From DTU015 sp012837895 (GTDB lineage Bacteria; Bacillota; Sulfobacillia; Fermentithermobacillales; Fermentithermobacillaceae): a DNA stretch of 64,000 nucleotides. Made by a program: the position numbers and the translations under genes. Position 1 is the first letter of the stretch. The number at the start of each line of letters is the position of its first letter. Below are positions 9,339-17,636 of this stretch, in pieces. The DNA is taken from the NCBI GenBank assembly GCA_050952085.1, contig JBMNKH010000004.1, positions 62,001-126,000 on the forward strand, in the 5' to 3' direction. The notes below the pieces were generated by a model. The model ran no database searches. It worked only from the letters and a program-made list of their open reading frames with translations, and was not told where the DNA came from.

Positions 9339-9979
9339 TTTGTCTAGCCTTCCCCCTCTTTCCTTTCTGTCTTATGATTTTGCCTTTTCCAGCCTGCCGC
9401 TTGAACACGGCTGAAACCTGAAACACGTTGAAACAGTTTCCCGACTAGCGTCTTGGGCCACTCTTGGCCGTTCTTGGTTAGGCCCGCATGGTATTTGAGG
9501 CAAGTGAACAATTTCGCAAGCTTTGTGCCGGAAAGGCTCTAACTAACGATATTGTCGCCTAACCCAAGTGGACCTTTAGTTGCTGGAGCGGTAGGATTCC
9601 ACAGGCAAACCAAGACCCCGGTAGAATCCTGCAAGATACGTTCATAGCTAGGTAAGTCAGACCTGTTAAGTACTGCGATGTGTGCTGCTTATACCGTATT
9701 CGATTGATAGCTCAAAACCCCGTAAGGTTTGGATACACCGCCGCCCTGCGTTCTGTTTGGACATTTGCTTCCAGCTGGGAGGCTTGGAAAATTACTGCCC
9801 AAAAGAGATGCGGATGTAGCATCTAATTGATATTCGATGCTTAAGATGCTGAATCCTTCTTGTTTATGAATGAATGTATGACCTGGACATCAAAACCGAC
9901 GGTGACGAGCCACGGGCGGTTATTAGAGCATGGGCGCCGTGTGACAAATCAGGACGGGCTGTGGTGAATTCTACCATGG
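9339..9979. other. intergenic region upstream of the first opp operon
   Basis: About 640 bases without a supportable gene. It must hold the promoter of the minus-strand opp operon, but I see no convincing -35/-10 pair. No riboswitch, tRNA or clear repeat is recognised before the insertion sequence begins. Confidence 0.5.
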
Positions 9980-9997
9980 AGGCCAGATGAATTCTAT
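9980..9997 (+). repeat. left target-site duplication of the insertion sequence
   Basis: AGGCCAGATGAATTCTAT, identical in all 18 bases and same orientation to 11489-11506 on the other side of the element. Direct repeats of this length directly abutting the inverted ends mark it as a target duplication. Confidence 0.88.
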
Positions 9998-10058
9998 GTC
10001 AACGGACAGTGATTTTGTCACCCCCAAGCATACTCATTTGGACAGTGAAAATGTCACC
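9998..10058 (+). repeat. left terminal inverted repeat of the IS, two motif copies
   Basis: Outer copy CGGACAGTGATTTTGTCACC at 10003-10022 and inner copy GGACAGTGAAAATGTCACC at 10040-10058. They mirror the right end and probably are transposase-binding sites. Confidence 0.8.
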
Positions 10059-10073
10059 CTCTTTGTTTAAGAA

Positions 10074-10093
10074 GTGGCGGCGTCCGCCGCCAC
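10074..10093 (-). terminator. hairpin after the transposase stop
   Basis: Perfect 8-bp stem (GTGGCGGC / GCCGCCAC) with a 4-base loop, four bases after the transposase stop at 10097. On the minus strand it is followed by TTCTT, only a weak U-tract, so it is a modest terminator candidate. Confidence 0.5.
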
Positions 10094-10096
10094 ATC

Positions 10097-11436
10097 TCAG
10101 TTTTGGTATTGCTGAAGAATCAAGCTAAGTCTTTTGTTTCTCTTCTGGAAGTACTGTTCTACCGGGTCATCGTGTTTCGGTGGAATCTTGAACTTCAGCC
10201 ACGGGTTGTTGGGATTAGGTTTGCGTCCCGTGGGTTTTTTCCCAGCAGGGGCAGGTACAGGCTTGGGTGCCGGTACGGGTTCGAATTCGCAACTGGTACA
10301 TGGCTTCTATGGAGCCATCCAAGTGGATTAGTACTTGAACCTTGGCTCTGGGCGGTAAAGATGCAAGGTTGCCTTTTTGGTCAACCAGCTTGTACTTGCG
10401 GCCAGAGTAGGAGATTACAGAGCATTTTGCTTGGCGGTCTTCCTTGATACAGATTATGGTTTCAAGATCCCGTCCCGTCATGCGGGGGAGAAAAGCCGGT
10501 TCAGGGTCTTGCGGGTCCACTGCAAAACGGGCGTTAAACCTCTCTATGAAGCCGGGAAGAAACGCATTCGCCTCTTCAATCGTTGTAATCCCTGCAAGCC
10601 TCATTTCCACCCTTAAACGGCTCTGTAGGGTTTCCCACAGGCGTTCAATCCGGCCTTTGGCCTGGGGCGACCGTGCGTGAACGTGGGATGATTCCTAACT
10701 CGTCGATCACCCTGCCGAATTGAGTAAGGGCTACTTGTTTGCCTTCCAGTTCCTCTTCAATGGTGAGTTTGTCTTTCTTGGGTGAGAAGAAGATGGTGTG
10801 CCCGTCAGTGTAAAGGGCTCTGGGGATGCCGTAATGGGTAATCATGTACTTGAGGAGTTCAAGATATCCTTTTAAGTCTTCCTGAGGCCTGAAATGAAGC
10901 CCAAGTATCTTACCGGTTGCATCATCGATTGCGCCATGAAGGTTACACTTAGGTCCCCTGTCTTCAATCCATTCAAAGGGGCTGGCATCCATTTGTACCA
11001 GCATGCCCGGCTTCGGTGCCCTGTCCCGGCTTTTCCGGCGGCGCCTCGACTGTTTGCGGGAATGAGGATTGGGGATCCCTCTCTCTTTCAGTATCCTCCT
11101 TACCGACCTGGCGGAGATATGTACGTCTTGATATTCGGCCAAAAGCTCTGAGATGTGCTGGGCACTTGCATCCTTGTACAAATCTTGAGCTAGCGCAGCG
11201 ACCATATCTCTGATATCCTCAGATATGGTGTGTTTGGGTGTGCGGCCTCTGTTGCCATGCATGAGGGCCGCAACACCTTTTTCTTTCATCCCTTTCTTCA
11301 ACCGTTTCACCTGTCGCTCGCTAAGGCCCAAGAGTTCAGCTGCCAGTTTGACTGTCAGTTTCCCGTCCAGCACTTGTTCCATGACGTAAACTCTTCGTGC
11401 TTCTTTTGCGCTCAAGGAAAAGTGTTCTCCTCTCAT
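10097..11436 (-). pseudogene. IS1202/ISNCY-type transposase, frameshifted twice
   Basis: From ATG 11436, 263 residues read HTH-like sequence (LSERQVKRLKKG) and the start of a DDE domain (LVQMDASPFEW, with LYTDGHTIF as second acid motif). Near 10685-10687 a GGG run appears to carry one extra base: removing it converts IIPRSRTVAPGQ-stop into GIIHVHARSPQAKGRIERLWETL, the expected third motif with its Glu. The frame then continues to about 10290, where a second shift is needed to reach the tail KPNPNNPWLKFKIPPKHDD ending at 10097. Two separate breaks make a working transposase unlikely, although a programmed shift at the first site cannot be excluded by reading alone. Confidence 0.85.
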
Positions 11437-11488
11437 GGTGACATTTTCTCTGTCCGCTTACAGGGTGACAATATCACTGGCCGGTAGC
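11437..11488 (-). repeat. right terminal inverted repeat of the IS, two motif copies
   Basis: Outer copy at 11463-11483 and inner copy at 11437-11455, inverted relative to the left end. The outer copy matches the left outer copy with two mismatches over the core CGGnCAGTGATnTTGTCACC. Confidence 0.8.
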
Positions 11489-11506
11489 AGGCCAGATGAA
11501 TTCTAT
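11489..11506 (+). repeat. right target-site duplication of the insertion sequence
   Basis: Second copy of AGGCCAGATGAATTCTAT, an 18/18 match to 9980-9997. Confidence 0.88.
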
Positions 11507-11549
11507 TGAACGGCCTGCGTTTTTGTAATATCATAGCAGAAATATGCAC

Positions 11550-11571
11550 GAGAGCCGTGGAATAGGCTCTC
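11550..11571 (+). promoter_or_regulatory. small inverted repeat upstream of the second opp operon
   Basis: GAGAGCC and GGCTCTC arms (7 bp, perfect) around an 8-base spacer, about 190 bases before the permuted oppA. It could be a leader hairpin or an operator. No clear promoter hexamers are seen around it. Confidence 0.3.
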
Positions 11572-11759
11572 AGGCTGTGAATTCTTCAACAAAACACCCT
11601 TGCCCGGGTTAGTGTTACAGTCCGGTGCCTTCCACTTCTGGACGGAGGAGAGGTCACAGTCATAACGGTATATATCAGAATATTGTGGCTTACCAAACCA
11701 CGGGTAGACCACAGAGCTCGATGTATCAGTCAAATGTACTAATAACGGGAGGAAGGTCA

Positions 11760-13478
11760 ATGCAAGTCAAGAAGATGGCCGTGGTTTTCACCTGCATTCT
11801 GCTTGTTGCCCCATTGCTTGCAGGTTGCGGGCCAAAGACTGAGTCTGAATCACTGCCTACCATTAGATTCCTGGCAGACGACAGCGAAGCTGCCAAGAAG
11901 TACGCTCAGGGTCTCCAGGAAATCTTCCGCAAGAACCTCGGAATCGAACTGGTTCTGGAAAACGTCGACTTCGCTACACGCCTGCAGAAGACGAGAGACG
12001 GGGACTTCGATCTTGTTTTTCCAGGATGGGCCGCAGACTACAACGATCCCTTGAGTTTCCTTGAGCTCTGGGTAACCGGCGGCCCTTACAACGACGCGGG
12101 CTGGTCAAATCAAGAGTTCGACGAACTCATCAACCTGGCCAGGTCATCTACTGACCAGGCAGAACGCATGGAAGCCCTGGCCAAGGCTGAAAAGATCCTC
12201 TTGGATGAAGCACCCATTATCCCTGTCTATTGGCGCCAGAGGAACTATGCCGAACACCCCTGGGTGAAAGGTATAGTCAGAAGCGCTATCTTCCCACCCA
12301 ACGATTGGAAGTGGGCATACACTGAAGGAAGGCCCGGCGGGGACAACGTGCTTAATCTGAACCTCGGGGAAGAACCCCCGGATCTCCAGTCAATAACCTG
12401 TACCGATGCAGTCTCTATGGACGTGCTCAACGCCACCCAGGAAGGACTTGTGCGTCTCGACGCCAACGGCGAATACGAACAGGGTTCAGGGCTGGCTGAA
12501 AGCTGGACTATTTCCGACGACGGCCTTGTGTACGTTTTCAAGCTCAAAGAGGGCCTCAAGTGGTCCAATGGTGAGCCCCTTACCGCCCACGACTTTGAAT
12601 ATGCGTGGAAGAAGGTTGTCGATCCCAGGACTGCTTCCCAGTACAACTACATGATGTTCTTTGTCAAAGGTGCAAAAGCTGTGGCCAATGTAGAGATCCC
12701 AGACAAAGGTGAAGACCCTGCAGGATACGAACAGGCCATGGCCGAGCTCCAGGAAGCTATGGACAACATGGGAGCAAAAGCTCTCGATGACCTTACCTTG
12801 GAAGTCACCCTTGAGGCACCCAGCGCGTTCTTCCTGAGCTTAACTGCATTTTCGCCTTACTTCCCGCTTAACCAGGCGGCCCATGAGCAGTGGGGCGAAG
12901 AATACGCCACAGAACTCGACAAGATGCTCTACTGTGGTCCCTTTGTGATTGCCGAGTGGAAACATGGCAGCAAGATGGTACTCAAGAAGAACAGCAATTA
13001 CTGGGATGCCGCCAATGTGAAACTTGAGCAGATCAATTTCGACATGATCAAGGACATCAACACTCCGGTTACCATGTTCGAAGCTAACGAACTGGATGTC
13101 ATAGGCGTACCCGGGGACTTCATCCCCGAATTCCGGTCGGAACGTCCTGATGAGTTCCATCAGATGCCCGAAGCTGTGACATTCTACCTGGAGTGCAACC
13201 TGAACCATCCGCTGCTCAAAGACCCCAAGGTTAGGCAAGCTTTGTCCCTTGCCTTGGACAGGCAGGAGTACTGCGATAACGTGCTGAGAAACTACTCTGC
13301 ACCTACGTATGCCTACAATCCTCCGTCAATATCTTCAGAGGATCCAAGCGTACCTTTTGTAGAGAAGTACCTCGAGGACTACCTGCCTATCAACGGAGAC
13401 GTTGAGAGGGCCCGTGAGCTCTTCAAATCAGCGGTTGAGGCCCTGGGTTACGAAGCGCCTGAACCTCCCACGAACTAG
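11760..13478 (+). CDS. oppA: peptide-binding lipoprotein OppA with circularly permuted domain order
   Basis: A 572-residue family-5 solute-binding protein with lipobox LLAGC (Cys23). Residues about 32-190 hold what is normally the C-terminal part of OppA: LPTIRFLADDSEAAKK, FDLVFPGWAADYNDPLSF, NQEFDELINLAR, APIIPVYWRQRNYAEHPWVKG. Residues about 195-572 hold the normal N-terminal part: VLNLNLGEEPPDLQS, LAESWTISDDGLVYVFKLK, GLKWSNGEPLTAHDFEYAWKKV, then LSLALDRQEY and a C-terminus VERARELFKSAVEALGYEAPE, which in usual OppA leads directly into the PTIRFL-type strand. The two parts add up to a full-length protein with nothing lost. ATG 11760 is set by GGGAGGAAGG just upstream; the longer frame adds an implausible N-terminus. 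First gene of the plus-strand opp operon. Confidence 0.9.
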   Translation: MQVKKMAVVFTCILLVAPLLAGCGPKTESESLPTIRFLADDSEAAKKYAQGLQEIFRKNLGIELVLENVDFATRLQKTRDGDFDLVFPGWAADYNDPLSFLELWVTGGPYNDAGWSNQEFDELINLARSSTDQAERMEALAKAEKILLDEAPIIPVYWRQRNYAEHPWVKGIVRSAIFPPNDWKWAYTEGRPGGDNVLNLNLGEEPPDLQSITCTDAVSMDVLNATQEGLVRLDANGEYEQGSGLAESWTISDDGLVYVFKLKEGLKWSNGEPLTAHDFEYAWKKVVDPRTASQYNYMMFFVKGAKAVANVEIPDKGEDPAGYEQAMAELQEAMDNMGAKALDDLTLEVTLEAPSAFFLSLTAFSPYFPLNQAAHEQWGEEYATELDKMLYCGPFVIAEWKHGSKMVLKKNSNYWDAANVKLEQINFDMIKDINTPVTMFEANELDVIGVPGDFIPEFRSERPDEFHQMPEAVTFYLECNLNHPLLKDPKVRQALSLALDRQEYCDNVLRNYSAPTYAYNPPSISSEDPSVPFVEKYLEDYLPINGDVERARELFKSAVEALGYEAPEPPTN

Positions 13479-13528
13479 TTAGCACACGATGGCTTAACCG
13501 CCAAACATGTGAGAGAGTCCAGAACACC

Positions 13529-13557
13529 ACGAGGGGCCTCACGCGGAGGCTCCTCGT
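13529..13557 (+). promoter_or_regulatory. intercistronic hairpin between oppA and oppB
   Basis: ACGAGG-n-GCCTC / GAGGC-n-CCTCGT stem (11 pairs with one internal mismatch, 4-base loop), 50 bases after the oppA stop and just before the oppB ribosome binding site. It matches the position of the hairpin in the minus-strand operon and probably serves the same mRNA-processing or stabilising role. Confidence 0.7.
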
Positions 13558-13577
13558 TTGCATAAGGAGGCGAGGCA

Positions 13578-14507
13578 ATGAGCAGGTACATCCTAAGGCG
13601 GTTCGGGTTCATGCTGATTTCACTGTGGGTGATAGTAACTGCCAGTTTCATATTGATGAACGCGGTCCCAGGTGGCCCTTTTACAAGCGTGAAACTTACG
13701 CCTCTGGTGGAAAAACAACTTGAGCGTAAATATGGCCTGGACAAGCCAAAGTGGCAGCAATACATCACAGTGCTGAAAAATCTTTGCAGCTTCGACCTGG
13801 GTCTTTCAATACGTGAGCGTGGCCGGAGCGTAAATGACATAATAAAGAACACCTTTCCAGTATCAGCGATGCTTGGCTTGGAAGCGCTTACCTTTGCAGT
13901 TACTTTGGGACTAACTTTGGGAATAATAGCTGCCCTGCACCGGGGGAAAGCCCTTGATTATACTGCAATCATAATAGCGGTTATAGGTGTTTCAGTTCCC
14001 AACTTCGTGGTGGCGTCAGTTCTGCAATACGTGGTTGGGTACAAGTTGAACCTCCTCCCCATTGCAAGGTGGGAGAGTTTCAAACACACGATTTTACCTG
14101 CGTTTGCTCTGGGGCTCGGCACCCTTGCCACCATGACAAGGATGATGAGGTCCAGCATGCTGGAAGTGCTTAGCCAGGATTACATCCGCACAGCCAAGGC
14201 CAAGGGGCTTACATCAGCCCAGATCGTGTGGCGCCACGGGGTTAGAAACGCCATCCTTCCAATAGTAACAATTCTCGGCCCGCTGACCGCCGCCATCACC
14301 ACAGGCACACTGGTAATTGAGCGTATGTTCGGCATACCAGGGCTGGGCAAGTACTTCGTGGAAAGCATATACAACCGCGATTACCCGATGATAATGGGGA
14401 CAACGGTTTTCTACTCTGCCCTGCTGCTTTTTATGACTTTCCTAGTAGACATCACGTACGGGCTGATTGACCCCAGAATCAGAATCGCAAAAGGAAAGGG
14501 GGACTGA
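13578..14507 (+). CDS. oppB: oligopeptide ABC transporter permease OppB
   Basis: A 309-residue permease beginning SRYILRRFGFMLISLWVIVTASF, with AVPGGPF, KYGLDKPKWQQYI, FDLGLSIRERGRSV, the EAA loop TAKAKGLTSAQIVWRHGVRNA and a C-terminal IDPRIRI. ATG 13578 follows AAGGAGGCGAGGCA. It forms the channel with OppC of the same operon and differs clearly from the OppB at 6670-7641, so the two operons are paralogues and not a recent duplication. Confidence 0.93.
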   Translation: MSRYILRRFGFMLISLWVIVTASFILMNAVPGGPFTSVKLTPLVEKQLERKYGLDKPKWQQYITVLKNLCSFDLGLSIRERGRSVNDIIKNTFPVSAMLGLEALTFAVTLGLTLGIIAALHRGKALDYTAIIIAVIGVSVPNFVVASVLQYVVGYKLNLLPIARWESFKHTILPAFALGLGTLATMTRMMRSSMLEVLSQDYIRTAKAKGLTSAQIVWRHGVRNAILPIVTILGPLTAAITTGTLVIERMFGIPGLGKYFVESIYNRDYPMIMGTTVFYSALLLFMTFLVDITYGLIDPRIRIAKGKGD

Positions 14508-14510
14508 GCG

Positions 14511-15434
14511 GTGCTTAGATGCGATCCAAAACCTGAAGACTTCGCTCCCCTTAACCTTGATGAAAAGGCAGGCGACGCTATCACCAGGCCGCCTATAGGT
14601 TACTGGCAAGATGTGTGGATGCGGTTCCGGAAAAACAAGCTGGCCCTCACAGGCCTGACAATAATGCCAGTGCTCACGATAATGGCAATAATCGGCCCTG
14701 TCATCAGCTCTTGGGATTACCGTGAGTGCGACTACGGCCACTTCAACGAATTCGTGAGCAGCCGCCACTGGTTCGGCACTGATTATCTTGGCCGTGACAT
14801 GTTTACAAGACTGTGGCACGGGACCAGGATATCCCTGTTCATCGGCGTAACTGCAGCGCTGATAGACCTTGTAATCGGCGTGATGTGGGGCGGCATTGCA
14901 GGGTATTTCGGCGGCGTCGTGGATGACATAATGATGCGCATAGTAGATATTCTGTACGGCATCCCGTACCTGCTGGTGGTAATCCTGCTTCTGGTTGTGA
15001 TGGAGCCCGGGCTTACGTCTATCATCATAGCTATGAGTCTTACGGGGTGGGTGGGCATGGCAAGGCTGGTCAGGGGGCAGGTGCTCCAGCTCAAAGAGAT
15101 GGAGTACGTGCTTGCCGCCAGATCTATCGGCGCTTCTCCCGGCAGGATCATTGCCAGGCACTTGATCCCCAATACTATGGGAGTGGTGCTGGTAAGCCTT
15201 ACTTCCAGCATTCCAGGAGCTATCTTCGGGGAAGCGTTCCTGAGCTTCATCGGGCTGGGAGTTCCAATGCCCCAGGCAAGCCTTGGTACCCTGGCAAACG
15301 AAGGTTACCAGGTGCTTCGTATATACCCGCAAAACATGATTATTCCTGCAGTGGTTATGAGTTTGCTGATACTGTCGTTTAACTTTGTCGGCGACGGACT
15401 AAGAGACGCTCTTGACCCGCGCCTGCGTCAATAA
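14511..15434 (+). CDS. oppC: oligopeptide ABC transporter permease OppC
   Basis: A 307-residue OppC-type permease. The N-terminal tail leads to RFRKNKLALTGLTIMPVLTIMAIIG, then SRHWFGTDYLGRDMFTRLWHGTRISL, the EAA loop LAARSIGASPGRIIARHLIPNT and the terminal LRDALDPRLRQ. The start is GTG 14511, three bases after the oppB stop, with AAAGGGGG upstream. Transmembrane partner of OppB. Confidence 0.92.
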   Translation: MLRCDPKPEDFAPLNLDEKAGDAITRPPIGYWQDVWMRFRKNKLALTGLTIMPVLTIMAIIGPVISSWDYRECDYGHFNEFVSSRHWFGTDYLGRDMFTRLWHGTRISLFIGVTAALIDLVIGVMWGGIAGYFGGVVDDIMMRIVDILYGIPYLLVVILLLVVMEPGLTSIIIAMSLTGWVGMARLVRGQVLQLKEMEYVLAARSIGASPGRIIARHLIPNTMGVVLVSLTSSIPGAIFGEAFLSFIGLGVPMPQASLGTLANEGYQVLRIYPQNMIIPAVVMSLLILSFNFVGDGLRDALDPRLRQ

Positions 15435-15446
15435 GGAGGGTCTTTG

Positions 15447-16559
15447 GTGGAACGAATGGAGCACACAACTACAAACAAGGAATTCAACCAAGCCCTGACC
15501 CCGGGCAAGCCCGGCAAACCAGTCAAACCGGCAGAAACCCTGCTGTCCATAGAAGATCTCCACGTGTCTTTTCACACGTACGCAGGCGAGGTACGCGCAG
15601 TGCGGGGCGTTACCTATTCTGTCGAACAAGGCGGTTCGCTTGCGGTTGTCGGGGAGTCGGGATGCGGAAAAACTGTAACCGTCCAGACTGTAATGGGACT
15701 GACCCCGATACCGCCGGGCTACATTAAAGGTGGCAAGGTGATTTTCAACGGCCAGGACCTCTTGCAGCTCTCTGAAAAGCAAATGCAGTCCATCAGGGGC
15801 AAGGACATGGGCATGATCTTTCAGGATCCGATGACAGGGCTGAACCCCACCATGACAGTAGGGCGGCAGATAGCTGAGACTGTCCAGAGGCACCAGAATG
15901 TATCCAGGGGCGAAGCTATGGAGAGAGCCGTGGAGATGCTCAGCCTGGTTGAGATACCCAACCCCCGGGTAAGGGCAAATCAATATCCTCACCAGTTCAG
16001 CGGGGGTATGCGCCAGAGAGCAATGATAGCTATGGCGCTCGCATGTGAGCCGCTTCTGCTGATCGCTGACGAGCCGACCACCTCCCTTGATGTGACCATT
16101 CAGTCGCAAATCCTGGACCTGCTTCAAAACTTGCAGGAGCGTTTGGGCATGACCATATTGCTGATTTCGCACAACCTGGGAGTGGTAGCACGCCTTTCCA
16201 AGAGCATCGTGGTAATGTACGCCGGCAAAGTTGTGGAAACAGGCTCGTCTTCAGACATATTCTACAATGCAGCCCACCCCTACACCCGTGCACTGCTCCG
16301 GTCAGTGCCAAGGATGGACAGGGAAATCAGGGGCGAACTTGCATCAATCCCGGGCACTCCTCCTGACTTGTTCCAACCACCTGAGGGCTGCGCCTTTGCG
16401 CCCAGGTGCAAGTACGCTATGAAGGTTTGCACAAAATGCGACGCCCAGCCTATCAAGCTTGGGGATAATCACTATGTCTCGTGCTGGCTGCACCACGAAG
16501 CAAACCCCAACAATCCATTTGAGAACAAGTCTGAGAATGGGGGTCGTAACAGTGACTGA
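15447..16559 (+). CDS. oppD: oligopeptide ABC transporter ATP-binding protein OppD
   Basis: About 370 residues with an unusual Pro/Lys-rich N-terminal extension of some 30 residues, then the ATPase: Walker A GESGCGKTVTVQTV, signature FSGGMRQRAMIAMAL, Walker B LLIADEPTTSLD, H-loop SHNLGVVARL, and the Cys-rich tail GCAFAPRCKYAMKVC. GTG 15447 has AAGGAGGG six bases upstream; the TTG directly before it is an alternative. The 3' end overlaps oppF by 8 bases. Confidence 0.92.
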   Translation: MERMEHTTTNKEFNQALTPGKPGKPVKPAETLLSIEDLHVSFHTYAGEVRAVRGVTYSVEQGGSLAVVGESGCGKTVTVQTVMGLTPIPPGYIKGGKVIFNGQDLLQLSEKQMQSIRGKDMGMIFQDPMTGLNPTMTVGRQIAETVQRHQNVSRGEAMERAVEMLSLVEIPNPRVRANQYPHQFSGGMRQRAMIAMALACEPLLLIADEPTTSLDVTIQSQILDLLQNLQERLGMTILLISHNLGVVARLSKSIVVMYAGKVVETGSSSDIFYNAAHPYTRALLRSVPRMDREIRGELASIPGTPPDLFQPPEGCAFAPRCKYAMKVCTKCDAQPIKLGDNHYVSCWLHHEANPNNPFENKSENGGRNSD

Positions 16560-17505
16560 ACCAGTCCTGCTAGTTGAAAACCTGAGGAAATACTTCGAAA
16601 TCGGAAAACGCCAGATTCTCAAAGCGGTGGATGACGTATCGTTTACCGTGGCGAGAGGCGAGGTGCTTGGAATCGTCGGGGAAAGCGGATGTGGTAAGAC
16701 AACCCTGGGTCGGACCGTAGCCAGGCTGTACAAGCCTACGTCAGGAAAAATTGTATTTGACAGCGAAGATACTACAAATAAGTCAGACGCCGAACTGCTT
16801 GGGTTTCGCAAGAAGCTCCAGATGATTTTCCAGGACCCTTATGCTTCTTTGGATCCAAGGATGACGGCAGGTGAAATCATAGCAGAGCCCATTGACGTAC
16901 ACACCCTGGCCCGGGGGTCAGAGCGCACTGAAAGGATTAACTATCTCCTTAACCTTGTGGGGCTCAATCCTGAGCACGCCAACAGGTTCCCCCACGAGTT
17001 TTCAGGAGGCCAGAGGCAGAGAATCGGGATAGCACGGGCACTGGCAGTGGACCCTGAGTTTATTATAGCTGATGAACCCATCTCATCCCTGGACGTTTCG
17101 ATCCAGGCACAGATAGTGAACCTACTGACCAGGCTGCAGGAGGAACGCGGGCTTTCATTTATGTTTATCGCCCACGATCTTTCCATGGTGCGTCACTTCT
17201 CACACAGGGTCGCAGTCATGTACCTGGGTAAGATAGTAGAAATAGCGCCCTCGGGGAAGATGCATGCATCCCCCCTACATCCTTATACAAAAGCGCTTAT
17301 GTCGGCCAATCCGATTCCGGACCCTGTTGTTGAAAACTCGAGAACCAGGATTGCTTTGCCAGGTGAAGTGCCAAGTCCTATAGATCCGCCTCCTGGCTGC
17401 AGGTTCGCAGAAAGATGCCCGCATGCCCACGACAGGTGCAGGGAAGAAGAACCTGTGCTGAAGGAAGCGGAAACAGGACACCGGGTGTCGTGCTTCTTGT
17501 ATTGA
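16552..17505 (+). CDS. oppF: oligopeptide ABC transporter ATP-binding protein OppF
   Basis: About 317 residues. It has LRKYFEIGKRQILKAVDDVSF, Walker A GESGCGKTTLGRTV, signature FSGGQRQRIGIARAL, Walker B FIIADEPISSLD, H-loop AHDLSMVRHF and tail GCRFAERCPHAHDRC. GTG 16552 is preferred: a GGGGG run lies eight bases upstream, and it recreates the same 8-base overlap with oppD seen in the other opp operon. An ATG at 16537 is the alternative. Last gene of the plus-strand operon; the 53-bp palindrome array begins 130 bases later. Confidence 0.9.
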   Translation: MTEPVLLVENLRKYFEIGKRQILKAVDDVSFTVARGEVLGIVGESGCGKTTLGRTVARLYKPTSGKIVFDSEDTTNKSDAELLGFRKKLQMIFQDPYASLDPRMTAGEIIAEPIDVHTLARGSERTERINYLLNLVGLNPEHANRFPHEFSGGQRQRIGIARALAVDPEFIIADEPISSLDVSIQAQIVNLLTRLQEERGLSFMFIAHDLSMVRHFSHRVAVMYLGKIVEIAPSGKMHASPLHPYTKALMSANPIPDPVVENSRTRIALPGEVPSPIDPPPGCRFAERCPHAHDRCREEEPVLKEAETGHRVSCFLY

Positions 17506-17636
17506 AATAGCCTTGAGATACCCGGTCCACGTCAGGATCAACGAGGATTAGAGCGCCTAAGTGTCGTGCGTCATTGGAGTACCTAGGTGTCGTACTTCCT
17601 ACACTTGGAAGGCCAGTCAGGGGCGCGGGATATCCA

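Larger units (their letters stand above)
9998..11488 (-). mobile_element. IS1202-like (ISNCY-type) insertion sequence, 1491 bp
   Basis: The element is bounded by 18-bp direct repeats and imperfect inverted ends. Each end carries two copies of a GGACAGTGA-N3-TGTCACC-like motif: outer copies at 10003-10023 and 11463-11483, inner copies at 10040-10058 and 11437-11455, the right-hand pair inverted. It contains one transposase gene on the minus strand, broken by frameshifts. The long target duplication and single DDE transposase with an HTH N-terminus fit the IS1202 group; that assignment is from memory of the group. It sits between two divergent opp operons and so may alter their promoters. Confidence 0.85.

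Noticed and set aside
10097..11436. Programmed frameshifting to make the transposase
   Set aside because: Two separate shifts are needed and no typical slippery heptamer is seen at the first site, so decay is simpler, though not proven.
11508..11759. Extended N-terminus for the permuted OppA from an upstream start at 11625
   Set aside because: It would place 45 non-hydrophobic residues before a perfect lipoprotein signal peptide; the GGGAGGAAGG site marks 11760.
14442..16172. Long minus-strand open frames opposite oppC and oppD
   Set aside because: They are shadows of well-conserved plus-strand transporter genes and resemble no protein.
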